Assembly: GCA_945787845.1 (NCBI GenBank)
Contig: CALZJH010000006.1
Location: forward strand, 1 to 64,000
Direction: 5' to 3'
Source of the DNA: an uncultured Woeseiaceae bacterium
GTDB lineage: Bacteria > Pseudomonadota > Gammaproteobacteria > Steroidobacterales > Woeseiaceae
DNA length: 64,000 nucleotides
A program made the position numbers and the translations under genes. Shown here one piece after another: positions 10,265 to 19,022 of the stretch; position 1 is the stretch's first letter, and each line of letters begins with the position of its first letter. The notes below the pieces were generated by a model, which searched no databases, was not told where the DNA came from, and was given only the letters and a program-made list of their open reading frames with translations.

Positions 10265-11815
10265 ATGTTCAATGTAAGACGCGCGCTGGTCAGTGTTTCT
10301 GACAAGCGTGGACTGGTTCCTTTTGTAAAAGGCCTCGCCGAACTCGGCGTCGAAGTGCTGTCAACCGGGGGCACCTGCCGCCAGCTCCGTGAAGCCGGCC
10401 TCAAGATCGTCGAGGTATCCGAAAAGACCGGCTTTCCCGAAATTATGGACGGGCGCGTCAAGACGCTGCACCCCGTGATTCATGGCGGTCTGCTGGGCCG
10501 CCGCGGCACCGACGAAGCCGTCATGGATGAACATGGCATCGAGCCGATCGACCTGCTCGTCGTCAATCTCTACCCGTTCGAGCAAACGATTGCCCGCGAG
10601 GACGCCACGATCGACGACGCCATCGAGAATATTGATATCGGCGGTCCCGCGATGATTCGCGCGGCCAGCAAGAATCACGACGGCGTGGCCGTTTGCGTCA
10701 GCCCGGACGACTACGACTCGGTTCTGGGAAAACTGCAGGGCGGTGGCCTGGAACTCGAGGACCGCCGGCGACTGGCCGCCAGGGCTTATGCACATACGGC
10801 GAGCTACGACACGGCGATTACCAAATACCTTTCCGCATCGCTTGGCGATGACGTACTGGGCGAACGGTTCCTTTACTCCGGCGGACTGTCCGAAAGACTT
10901 CGGTACGGCGAAAACCCCCACCAGGAAGCGGCGTTCTATGTCGATCAACAGGCCGCTCCGGGCTCGCTGGCATCAGCCACGCAGGTGCAGGGCAAGGCCC
11001 TTTCCTACAACAATATTGCGGACAGCGACGCGGCGCTCGAGTGCGTCAAGCAGTTCGAGAGCCCGGCCTGCGTCATCGTCAAACACGCCAACCCCTGCGG
11101 CGTTGCCGTCGCCGGAGACATCCTCGAGGCCTATGAAAAGGCGTTCAGGACGGACCCGACATCGGCCTTTGGCGGGATTATCGCCTTTAACCGCGCGCTC
11201 GATGCGAGGACGGCGGCGGCGATTATCGAAAAGCAGTTTGTTGAAGTGATTATCGCGCCGACGATCGCAGCCGATGCGGCCAACGTCTGCGCAGCCAAGA
11301 AGAACGTCCGCGTGCTCGAAACCGGCCCATGGTCGGATGCCGCAGCCGGCGGATTCGACTTCAAGAAAGTTTCCGGCGGCCTGCTCGTACAGACCAGCGA
11401 CCTCGGGGTCATTACAGCCAACGACCTCAAGGTCGTTACGGAAAAAGCACCGAGTTCCGAGCAGGTCCAGGACATGTTGTTTGCCTGGACCGTCGTTAAA
11501 TACGTCAAGTCCAACGCCATCATCTTCTGCAAGGACAACATGACCATCGGTGTTGGCGCCGGCCAAATGAGCCGCGTCTACTCAACGAAAATCGCGGCGA
11601 TCAAGGCCGCGGACGAAGGCCTTGAGGTCGGTGGTTCTGTCATGGCGTCCGATGCCTTCTTCCCGTTCCGCGACGGCATTGACGCGGCCGCGGAAACCGG
11701 AATCTCGGCAATCATCCAGCCCGGCGGCTCGATGCGGGACGACGAGGTCATCGCGGCTGCCAATGAGCACGGTCTCGCGATGGTCTTTACGGGTATGCGA
11801 CACTTCCGGCACTAA
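10265..11815 (+). CDS. purH: Bifunctional AICAR transformylase / IMP cyclohydrolase
   Basis: Catalyses the last two steps of de novo IMP synthesis. It has 516 residues: an N-terminal MGS-like cyclohydrolase domain (residues about 1-150, [28 protein letters not shown]) and a C-terminal transformylase domain with [15 protein letters not shown] and the final SDAFFPFRD...[15 protein letters not shown] site precedes the ATG. It overlaps purD by one base (TAATG), which implies coupled translation. Confidence 0.98.
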   Translation: MFNVRRALVSVSDKRGLVPFVKGLAELGVEVLSTGGTCRQLREAGLKIVEVSEKTGFPEIMDGRVKTLHPVIHGGLLGRRGTDEAVMDEHGIEPIDLLVVNLYPFEQTIAREDATIDDAIENIDIGGPAMIRAASKNHDGVAVCVSPDDYDSVLGKLQGGGLELEDRRRLAARAYAHTASYDTAITKYLSASLGDDVLGERFLYSGGLSERLRYGENPHQEAAFYVDQQAAPGSLASATQVQGKALSYNNIADSDAALECVKQFESPACVIVKHANPCGVAVAGDILEAYEKAFRTDPTSAFGGIIAFNRALDARTAAAIIEKQFVEVIIAPTIAADAANVCAAKKNVRVLETGPWSDAAAGGFDFKKVSGGLLVQTSDLGVITANDLKVVTEKAPSSEQVQDMLFAWTVVKYVKSNAIIFCKDNMTIGVGAGQMSRVYSTKIAAIKAADEGLEVGGSVMASDAFFPFRDGIDAAAETGISAIIQPGGSMRDDEVIAAANEHGLAMVFTGMRHFRH

Positions 11816-13101
11816 TGAAAATTCTCATAATTGGTTCAGGTGGCCGCGAGCACGCGCTGGCCTGGAAATGCGCCCAGTCGCCGCGCGTCGACGAGGTCCT
11901 CGTGGCGCCCGGCAATGCCGGCACCGCGCGCGAGGACAAAGTACGCAACGTCGACGTTTCCGCCGACGACATCGAAGCGCTCGCGAGGCTGGCGCAGACC
12001 GAAGGTCTCCACCTGACCATCGTTGGGCCCGAGGCGCCCCTCGTGGCCGGGATCGTCGACAGGTTCAACGCATTGGGCCTGCCCTGCTTCGGGCCGACCG
12101 CCGCAGCGGCACAGCTCGAGGGATCCAAAGCGTTTACCAAGGACTTCCTGGCGCGGCACGCTATCCCGACAGCTGCCTACGGGAACTTCTCGGAACTCGA
12201 GCCGGCCATTGACTACATCCGGAAACAGGGCGCGCCGATCGTCATCAAGGCCGATGGCCTCGCGGCCGGCAAAGGCGTTATCGTCGCCATGACGCTCGAA
12301 GAAGCCGAACAGGCGGCAACCGATATGCTCGCCGGTGGCAGCTTCGGCGAAGCAGGCGCGAAAATTGTCGTCGAGGAGTTCCTGGATGGCGAAGAAGCGA
12401 GCTTCATCGTAATTACGGACGGTGACACGGTCTTGCCGCTGGCCACCTCTCAGGATCACAAGGCGCGCGACGAAGGCGACGTCGGCCCCAATACGGGCGG
12501 TATGGGCGCTTACTCCCCCGCACCGGTCGTCACGGCGAACATCAAAAAACGCATCATGGATGAAGTTATCCAGCCAACGCTCGACGGCATGAAAGCAGAC
12601 GGCAATCCCTACCTCGGCTTCCTGTATGCGGGACTCATGATCATGGACGACGGCACGCCCAAGGTCATCGAATTCAATTGCCGCATGGGCGACCCCGAGA
12701 CTCAGCCTGTCCTGGCCCGGCTCAAGTCCGATCTCGTCGACATCTGCCTGTCGACGCTCGAAGGCGACTTGCGGGAGCGGGACGCCTCCTGGGATACGCG
12801 CGCGGCACTCGGCGTCGTCATGGCGGCAGGCGGCTATCCGGGGAGGTATGCGAAGGGCAAGGTCATCACGGGCCTCGACGATGCCGACAGCAACACGCAG
12901 AAGGTCTTTCATGCGGGTACCACAATGGATGGCGACAAGGTTGTCACCAGCGGCGGGCGCGTATTGTGCGTCGTCGGCCTCGGCGACACCGTTGCGGAAG
13001 CTGCGCAGGACGCCTACGCCGCGGTCGACAAGATTGACTGGGAAGACGCCTATATCCGACGCGACATCGGGCACCGAGCGATCGCGCGGGAGCGTGCATA
13101 G
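11815..13101 (+). CDS. purD: Phosphoribosylamine-glycine ligase (GAR synthetase)
   Basis: ATP-grasp ligase, second step of purine synthesis. It has 428 residues, the family length. Motifs are IIGSGGREHALAWK at the start, VGPEAPLVAGIVD, KADGLAAGKGV, the ATP-grasp QDHKARDEGDVGPNTGGMGAY segment (quoted in part) and FNCRMGDPETQ. It overlaps purH by one base at the 5' end and moeA by one base at the 3' end (TAGTG). Confidence 0.98.
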   Translation: MKILIIGSGGREHALAWKCAQSPRVDEVLVAPGNAGTAREDKVRNVDVSADDIEALARLAQTEGLHLTIVGPEAPLVAGIVDRFNALGLPCFGPTAAAAQLEGSKAFTKDFLARHAIPTAAYGNFSELEPAIDYIRKQGAPIVIKADGLAAGKGVIVAMTLEEAEQAATDMLAGGSFGEAGAKIVVEEFLDGEEASFIVITDGDTVLPLATSQDHKARDEGDVGPNTGGMGAYSPAPVVTANIKKRIMDEVIQPTLDGMKADGNPYLGFLYAGLMIMDDGTPKVIEFNCRMGDPETQPVLARLKSDLVDICLSTLEGDLRERDASWDTRAALGVVMAAGGYPGRYAKGKVITGLDDADSNTQKVFHAGTTMDGDKVVTSGGRVLCVVGLGDTVAEAAQDAYAAVDKIDWEDAYIRRDIGHRAIARERA

Positions 13102-14297
13102 TGCTGACCACAGCCGAGGCGCTCGACAGGATTCTGGCCGCCATGCCGGAGCTGCCGGCTGAGGCTGTCGACCTGTCTCTTGCAGCCGGGCGCGTACTAC
13201 GCCAGGTTGTGAGGGCCGAGCGCGACCAGCCGCCTTTCGACCGCGTCATGATGGACGGTATCGCAATCGCTCATGCGGACTTCGCGAGCGGTCAACGCCA
13301 GTTTGCCATTCAATGCACACAAATGGCCGGCGATGCCGCCGTCGAGCTCGCGCCGGGACATTGCATAGAAATCATGACGGGCGCGTCGCTCCCGGCCAAT
13401 GCAGATTGCATCATCCCGGTTGAACGCATAGGTGTGAATGACGGCGTTGTGACGCTCGAAGAAGGTTACAACGCACAGGCGCAGCAGTTCATTCACCCGC
13501 GCGCATCGGATCATGCCGCGGGAAGTCACCTGCTTGGGCCCGGCAAACGCATTGCACCGGCGGACATAGCTGTTATCGCGTCGGCCGGCCTGGCCCGCGT
13601 CGAGCTTAGCCGACTGCCCGTCATTCGTGTCATATCCACGGGCAATGAACTCGTCGCTGCGGGCGCTCCCATCGAACCACACCAGATACGATTATCGAAC
13701 GGTCCGGCCATCCAGGCGCTGCTGGCGCAACACGGCTATTCCGACTGCGCGCACGATCATCTCGTCGACGAGCGCGACGTGCTGCGTGAACGCATTGCCG
13801 GGCACTTGCGGGAGGCGGATGTGCTGATCCTGAGCGGCGGGGTTTCCATGGGCAAAGCCGACTACGTGCCCGAAGTCCTCGCCGAGCTCGGCGTTCGAGT
13901 GAGCTTCCACAGGATCAGCCAGCGCCCAGGCAAGCCGATGTGGTTTGGAACGGCGCCGGGCGGCAAGGCCGTGTTTGCCTTGCCGGGCAATCCGGTGTCG
14001 GCGCTGGTATGTTGTCGACAGTACGTGATTCCGGCACTGTCGAAGGCATCGGCAGCAAACTCTCGACCACCCGAGTTCGCTACGCTGACATCCGACGTAA
14101 GCTTCGAGCCCGCGCTGACCTGCTTCCAGCCGGTGCGCCTCGTCTCCAGTGCGGCGGGTGAGGTCCTTGCCATGCCGGTCAAGACCAACACGTCCGGTGA
14201 CTTCACGGCGTTGACGGGCACCGATGGCTATGTGGAGCTTGCGATGGAAGAGTCACACTTCGCCGCTGGTACACCCGTCTTCCTCTATCGGTGGTAA
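13101..14297 (+). CDS. moeA: Molybdopterin molybdenumtransferase
   Basis: Inserts molybdate into adenylated molybdopterin during molybdenum cofactor synthesis. It has 398 residues: the N-terminal region with PPFDRVMMDGIA, the MoCF domain (VISTGNEL, LSGGVSMGKADYVPEVL, PGKPMWFG, ALPGNPVSA) and the C-terminal beta domain. The start is GTG 13101, overlapping the purD stop by one base. This links a cofactor gene translationally to purine synthesis; the precursor GTP comes from that pathway, but the grouping may be incidental. Confidence 0.95.
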   Translation: MLTTAEALDRILAAMPELPAEAVDLSLAAGRVLRQVVRAERDQPPFDRVMMDGIAIAHADFASGQRQFAIQCTQMAGDAAVELAPGHCIEIMTGASLPANADCIIPVERIGVNDGVVTLEEGYNAQAQQFIHPRASDHAAGSHLLGPGKRIAPADIAVIASAGLARVELSRLPVIRVISTGNELVAAGAPIEPHQIRLSNGPAIQALLAQHGYSDCAHDHLVDERDVLRERIAGHLREADVLILSGGVSMGKADYVPEVLAELGVRVSFHRISQRPGKPMWFGTAPGGKAVFALPGNPVSALVCCRQYVIPALSKASAANSRPPEFATLTSDVSFEPALTCFQPVRLVSSAAGEVLAMPVKTNTSGDFTALTGTDGYVELAMEESHFAAGTPVFLYRW

Positions 14298-14306
14298 TGT
14301 CTGGAC

Positions 14307-14906
14307 ATGATTTCTGCAACTGAGTCCATTGAGCGCCTGCAAGACGGTAATCGACGCTTTGTATCCGGCACGAGCAAGATCGATGAAGCCGTACGCGAGG
14401 CAAAGCGAGCTGAACTTGTCACCGGGCAAAGCCCCTTCGCCATCGTGCTCGCCTGTTCCGACTCCCGTGTACCTGTAGAGCTCGTTTTCGACCAGGGACT
14501 GGGTGATTTGTTCGTCATTCGTGTGGCCGGAAATGTCGTCGCGCCGTCGCAAGTCGGTAGCGTCGAATATGCGGCGGCACAGTTGGGAACCCGGCTGGTC
14601 GTCGTGCTCGGACACAGCAATTGCGGAGCCGTTGACGCGACCCTCAAGGAACTGCGCAGGGAGCAGGCGCATCGGTCGCCAAACCTGCGGGCGATCGTGG
14701 ACCGCATCCGACCTGCCGTCGAGCCGCTTCTTGAAGAGAACGAGCACGTGTCGCTGCAGGATGCCGTGATCGCCAACGTCATTCGTTCTGTCGAGCGCCT
14801 GCACCACGGATCGATCATTCTCGAAGAACTCGTGAAGTCCGGCGATCTACTGATCATCGGGGCCGAGTATTCGATAGAAAGCGGCGTCGTGACCTTCCTG
14901 GATTAG
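14307..14906 (+). CDS. Beta-class carbonic anhydrase
   Basis: Zinc enzyme that interconverts CO2 and bicarbonate in the cytosol. It has 199 residues. The zinc ligands are Cys50 (in ACSDSR, with the Asp52/Arg54 dyad), His103 and Cys106 (HSNCGA). It lies 9 nt after moeA and is probably co-transcribed. Bicarbonate is a substrate of AccC upstream, a plausible but unproven link. Confidence 0.95.
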   Translation: MISATESIERLQDGNRRFVSGTSKIDEAVREAKRAELVTGQSPFAIVLACSDSRVPVELVFDQGLGDLFVIRVAGNVVAPSQVGSVEYAAAQLGTRLVVVLGHSNCGAVDATLKELRREQAHRSPNLRAIVDRIRPAVEPLLEENEHVSLQDAVIANVIRSVERLHHGSIILEELVKSGDLLIIGAEYSIESGVVTFLD

Positions 14907-14928
14907 CCTGACGCGACCGATTTTTCTC

Positions 14929-14969
14929 CTCCTGACCGTCTTACCGGGTAGCCCCCAAACAGTCAGGAG
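14929..14969 (+). promoter_or_regulatory. Inverted repeat covering a ribosome-binding site
   Basis: CTCCTGAC (14929-14936) is perfectly complementary to GTCAGGAG (14962-14969), with a 25-nt loop. The right arm contains the AGGAG Shine-Dalgarno of the gene that starts at 14978, so an mRNA hairpin here would hide the ribosome-binding site. Confidence 0.5.
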
Positions 14970-14977
14970 AGATAAAC

Positions 14978-15787
14978 ATGAAAACCAACTACCTGTGTAT
15001 CGGAACGGGCGTCGCCGCGTTGCTGGTCGCACCAGCGTTCGCCGACGATCACGACGAAGACGAGATTCCCTGGGACGTCGCGGAAGTCTTCTTCGAGCTC
15101 AACAACACCGATGGCGACCTCGGCATCCATGCGCTGGTCGACGGCGGTCCGTGGAAGCGGATGCAGATCGAAGATATGAACGAGCGCACCATACTCAATG
15201 TGCATGCGCGAGGTCGCTTGCGCCGGCAGGGTGTGACGGAGATCTTTTTCGAAAGCGCCGAACCAACCTTCGATGAACTTGCGCCGGAGCAGTTCTTCCA
15301 TCGTTTCCCCGAGGGCACCTACGAAGTCGAGGGTGTGACTCTTGATGGTGAGGAACTGGAAAGCGAGACCGAAATTACGCATGCCATGCCCGCCCCACCC
15401 GCGCCGACGGTCAATGGCGTTGCCGCGGCCATGCAGTGCGACGACGAGGAGCCTGGTTACGATGCGCCGGTCATCGATGCCGACGAGTACGTTATCGCGT
15501 GGCCCCAGGTTGCGCTGACGCACCCGTCACTGGGTGACCCGCAGAACTCTCCCGATATCACGATCATCAATTACGAGGTCGTCGTCGAAGCCGAACTCGA
15601 GACGCCTGACGGAGAAGAGTTCACGAGTGTCCTCAGTGTCATCCTTCCCCCTGATGTCACTGAGATGACGATTCCGGACGAGTTTCTCGAGCAAAGCGAC
15701 ACCTTCAAATACGAGGTGCTCGCACGCGAAGAAAGCTGGAATCAGACGGCCATCGAAAGTTGCTTCCTGACGGAAGTTGATGACTAG
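14978..15787 (+). CDS. Exported acidic protein of unknown function
   Basis: A 269-residue protein with a Sec signal peptide (hydrophobic run GTGVAALLVAPAFA, cleavage before DDHDED). The mature part is acidic and beta-rich in appearance. The second half resembles a fibronectin-III-like pattern (APPAPTVNGV, VIAWPQVALTHPS, YEVVVEAELETPDG, YEVLAREESWN), suggesting an Ig-like fold that may bind at the cell surface. Two cysteines (one in MQCDDEE, one in ESCFLTE) could pair. A good AGGAG site lies in a hairpin. It overlaps the next gene by 8 nt, so the pair is probably co-translated. I do not recognise a named family. Confidence 0.75.
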   Translation: MKTNYLCIGTGVAALLVAPAFADDHDEDEIPWDVAEVFFELNNTDGDLGIHALVDGGPWKRMQIEDMNERTILNVHARGRLRRQGVTEIFFESAEPTFDELAPEQFFHRFPEGTYEVEGVTLDGEELESETEITHAMPAPPAPTVNGVAAAMQCDDEEPGYDAPVIDADEYVIAWPQVALTHPSLGDPQNSPDITIINYEVVVEAELETPDGEEFTSVLSVILPPDVTEMTIPDEFLEQSDTFKYEVLAREESWNQTAIESCFLTEVDD

Positions 15788-16235
15788 GTGGCAAACAGCA
15801 CTGCAATGCGGGGCCGTTCTCGGCCTCGCGTTGCTTTTTTCCGGTGTTGCCCAGGCGGACGAGACGCTTCGCGAACGTATTCATCGCGAATACAAGCACC
15901 AGAGCTACATGCTCGTCGAAGGCCCGGACGGCCATCGCCTGTACCTTTTCTCGCCGGGTGACGAAGCAGTCCGGGCGATCGACGTTGCGCTTCCAGGTGC
16001 GTCGTTGACCACCGCGTTCGCGAAGACGCGGAGCGCAGACCCCCGCGAAAGGACGCTGGGCCTCACCCAGCTGGCCGGCGTGCCGGATGCCGAAGCCCTC
16101 GATATCGCACTCAGCCTGCTCACGGACCCCGTTGCGGCAGTTCGAAACGAAGCCTCGCAACTTATCCTCGATCATCCGCAAGGTGCGCCGCTTGCAATGA
16201 CACTCGGGCTGGTACACGACGATGAGGAAGACTGA
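15780..16235 (+). CDS. Small exported HEAT-repeat-like protein
   Basis: A 151-residue protein starting at ATG 15780, which overlaps the previous gene. A signal peptide (QCGAVLGLALLFSGVAQA) is followed by a short stretch and then helical pairs that look like HEAT repeats (RERTLGLTQLAGVPDAEALDI, quoted in part, and DPVAAVRNEASQLIL). Such repeats mediate protein contacts. The tail is acidic. It likely works with the upstream exported protein. Family assignment is tentative. Confidence 0.7.
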   Translation: MTRWQTALQCGAVLGLALLFSGVAQADETLRERIHREYKHQSYMLVEGPDGHRLYLFSPGDEAVRAIDVALPGASLTTAFAKTRSADPRERTLGLTQLAGVPDAEALDIALSLLTDPVAAVRNEASQLILDHPQGAPLAMTLGLVHDDEED

Positions 16236-16767
16236 CCTGGTCATCGGCCATATCAACCTCAGGAAAGCTTTCGACCGCTCGGGCGAGAACTTCGTAAGTC
16301 TCGTTGAAGGCCTGCAAAGAAGAGGTGTCGCACAGCACGTGCTGGTGCGCAACGCGACGCTGGCGGAGCGCCTCAGCACCATGGACAACGTCGTGGTCGG
16401 GCCCGTCGTCCGCTCCGCCGTGATGGCCTATTGCCAGATGCCACAGCTGGACATCGTGCATATTCACGACATGGCGGCTGGCCAGGCCGGACTGCTGCTT
16501 ACCCTGACCCGGTCGATACCGTTCGTTCTGACACATCGCGGCGACTTTGAGGGCGGCACGGGTGCGCTGGCGCAGGCGATCTACCGGCGCGCAAGTCGCA
16601 TCATTTGCTGCGACGACAGCGAGGTGTCTATCCTGCGGCATCTCGAACCGACCTTACGTATCGAGATCATCCCCGACATCGAGCGATCCGGTGCCGCGGA
16701 CGCGCACCTTCGGGTGTATCAGAACTCCCAGAGAATGCCGACAGCCGGCAGCAACGGCATCCAGTAA
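16222..16767 (+). CDS. Glycosyltransferase family 4-like N-terminal half (truncated?)
   Basis: 181 residues resembling only the N-terminal Rossmann domain of GT-B glycosyltransferases: GHINLRKAFDRSGENFVSLVEGL at the start (quoted in part), DIVHIHDMAAGQAGLLL in the middle, FVLTHRGDF and ASRIICCDDSEV. The C-terminal nucleotide-sugar domain with the E-x7-E motif is missing; the frame stops after a non-homologous tail. Its 3' end overlaps the receptor gene on the other strand by 49 bp. This may be a degraded gene or an acceptor-binding half that acts alone. It overlaps the HEAT-like gene by 14 nt at its 5' end. Confidence 0.6.
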   Translation: MRKTDLVIGHINLRKAFDRSGENFVSLVEGLQRRGVAQHVLVRNATLAERLSTMDNVVVGPVVRSAVMAYCQMPQLDIVHIHDMAAGQAGLLLTLTRSIPFVLTHRGDFEGGTGALAQAIYRRASRIICCDDSEVSILRHLEPTLRIEIIPDIERSGAADAHLRVYQNSQRMPTAGSNGIQ

Positions 16768-19022
16768 TCAAGACTGTGTTCGAGCTGTTGATTTCCCGCC
16801 TCATCTTCATCGAGATCCCAGTCGATGCAGCACACATTGCGGCGGTTCGTGGCGTTAGACACTTCGATAAATGCCAGCAACGTGCCTCGCCTGACGTCGA
16901 AGGTCCGACTCAGGCGAAGATCCAGACTGGCAAACGTCGGCAATCTCTCGGCGTTGCGCGGGCCCGGCACAGCCGTGTCTTCCGACACCAGGGCCAGGTC
17001 CGTTGTCGGCCACCCGGAATGGATGCTCGCAGCCGCCGAGAAATTCCATCTCTCGTTATGCCAGCCAAACCCGCCCTGGACCGCGTGTCGCTGGTCCCAA
17101 CTCCGCGGGACGTCGCGGCCGTCGATCCGATCGTTCACTGTCGACCAAGTGTAGGATCCCCACCAGTTCCAGGACCCGCTTGTGCGGTCGGCCGAGAGCT
17201 CAACGCCGCGCGCCCTGCCACGCGCAGGATCGAGCCTGACGCGATCTGCCTGCAGTTCCGGCATGACACCCAGCGGGTCGAATAGATTCTCGAAGCGCGG
17301 GCGCAGGTCGCGAATTTCCTTTTGAAAGACTTCGGCCCGAAGCGCCGTGTCGTTGCCTGCCAGGAAGCGAATTCCCGCAATAATGTGATCGGCCCGCTGT
17401 GCCGGCCAGAACTCCGTGACCCCATCCTCGATCTGCAGTGACTGGATCGGCTGAGACTGGTGGTATCTGCCCACGCTGAGGCGCAGCTCAAGATTTTCAC
17501 GCGGATGCCAGAGCAGGCTGAATCGCGGGCTCAACTGCGAGTCGGACCCGAGGTCCGTGTAAGTCTGGTCGTCCCAGCGCAGCCCCCATTCCAGGGTCGC
17601 CTGGTCCGACACCTGCCAGCGATCGGAAACGTACAGCGCGTAGCTGCCTCCGTCCGGACTCGCCGACAGGGTTCGATTGACGTCGGGAACGCCGTACAGT
17701 TCCTGCAAGCCGAAGTACCTGGCGGTGCCGTCATACACGTAGTCCGCTTCACCAAATACAGCGTGGATGCCCCACTGGGTTCGATGCTGCGATGACGCAC
17801 TCCAGACCCAGTCCTGGCGCAGGCCAACCTGCCTGACGTCGCGATCGTCCCGCACAGCAGCGATCATCTTCTCGGGGTCGTTCGCCGCGCCGCTACGGCG
17901 GTTCGAATAGTCGACGAACGACAATACCGTTGTGCTTGCCAGTGTCGGTGACCAGTTACTGTCCATGCGCAACCAGACTTGGGCATTCCGCGTATCGCTG
18001 ACGATCGCCTCGCGTTCCGCCGGGTCCGTCTCGAGCACCAGTTCAACCTGGTCGTGTGCGAACAGGGCGTTTACCGACAGTCGCATGTTCGGCGAAAGCT
18101 CGAAGCCGTACTCGCCGAACACGTCAAAGTAGGATGGCTGGCCGAATTTCGGATCGATAACGAGATCCAGGTTTCCGCGGCGGGCGGAGAACAGCCAGTT
18201 GTGATCGCCCTCGCGTCCGGCAGTGAGGAATGATGTGTTGAAGACGCTGACACCAATTTCATGGTGGCGGGATTCATCGGCATCCAGGGAATCCATCAGC
18301 ACCATGCCACTCATGCGATCCCCGTAGCGCACTGGGAAACCGCCCGTGTACACCTCGACCCCGTCGATGGCTCGTGCGTCGATGGCGCTGAATATATTCT
18401 GGTAGTCGCGCATGTGAAACGGGTCGAACAACCACTGCCCGTTGAGCATGATGCCGATCTCGTTTTGCTCGCCACCCCGGAAATGGGCGACGGCAGAGGC
18501 GCCGCTGGCCGCTGTTCCCGGCAATCGCTGGCTGACCCGAATCGGATCCTCACCGATGTCGGGCATGTTCTGGATAGAACGCTGATCCATGGAAAACGAC
18601 GACGCAGCGATGTCGCGCGAAATTTCGTAACGGCTCGCAGCGACGATGACGGTTTCGATATCCGGGCGGGCCGCCCGGGTAGCTGTGGCTGGTTTCTCAT
18701 CGGGCGCAGCACGATCAGCGTCACGGACGATCACGTATAGCCCCGGCTCCTCGAGGATGGTCAGGTGATGCGGCCTGAGGATTTGCAGCAGAACTTCGAG
18801 CGGCGTTCCGGGCTCGGGTTCGAAAGCGACGTGCAGATCGTCGGTTACGACGTTGGTGCTGTAGACGAGCTTTACGCCACTCTCGCGAAATTCCTCGATG
18901 ACGCTACTTACCTGTCGCCCGGCGTAGGCCGTATCCTGCCCGTCCGCTGGCGTACCGAACGCCAGCAGGCACAGCGCAGCGACAATGCTGCAACCCAGCG
19001 AGTTACTGAATTTCGGTGATAT
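16719..19022 (-). CDS. TonB-dependent receptor with N-terminal STN signalling domain; non-AUG start
   Basis: Outer-membrane transducer of about 767 residues. Going upstream of the first GTG (18734), the same frame stays open to 19026. It encodes a signal peptide (SIVAALCLLAFGTPADG) and an STN domain (about residues 35-105: VIEEFRESGVKLVYSTN and TPLEVLLQILRPHHLTI), then the plug (VAHFRGGEQNEIGIMLNG; YTGGFPVRYGDRMSGMV) and a barrel ending in GILWEF with terminal Phe. Starting at 18734 would delete the signal peptide and STN. No ATG, GTG or TTG exists upstream; the best-placed codon is ATA 19022, six bases after GAGGGAG, with CTG 18998 as alternative. It overlaps the FecR gene by 20 nt. The STN contacts the FecR-type regulator. 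The substrate is unknown. Confidence 0.8.
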   Translation of the reverse strand: MSPKFSNSLGCSIVAALCLLAFGTPADGQDTAYAGRQVSSVIEEFRESGVKLVYSTNVVTDDLHVAFEPEPGTPLEVLLQILRPHHLTILEEPGLYVIVRDADRAAPDEKPATATRAARPDIETVIVAASRYEISRDIAASSFSMDQRSIQNMPDIGEDPIRVSQRLPGTAASGASAVAHFRGGEQNEIGIMLNGQWLFDPFHMRDYQNIFSAIDARAIDGVEVYTGGFPVRYGDRMSGMVLMDSLDADESRHHEIGVSVFNTSFLTAGREGDHNWLFSARRGNLDLVIDPKFGQPSYFDVFGEYGFELSPNMRLSVNALFAHDQVELVLETDPAEREAIVSDTRNAQVWLRMDSNWSPTLASTTVLSFVDYSNRRSGAANDPEKMIAAVRDDRDVRQVGLRQDWVWSASSQHRTQWGIHAVFGEADYVYDGTARYFGLQELYGVPDVNRTLSASPDGGSYALYVSDRWQVSDQATLEWGLRWDDQTYTDLGSDSQLSPRFSLLWHPRENLELRLSVGRYHQSQPIQSLQIEDGVTEFWPAQRADHIIAGIRFLAGNDTALRAEVFQKEIRDLRPRFENLFDPLGVMPELQADRVRLDPARGRARGVELSADRTSGSWNWWGSYTWSTVNDRIDGRDVPRSWDQRHAVQGGFGWHNERWNFSAAASIHSGWPTTDLALVSEDTAVPGPRNAERLPTFASLDLRLSRTFDVRRGTLLAFIEVSNATNRRNVCCIDWDLDEDEAGNQQLEHSLDYWMPLLPAVGILWEF

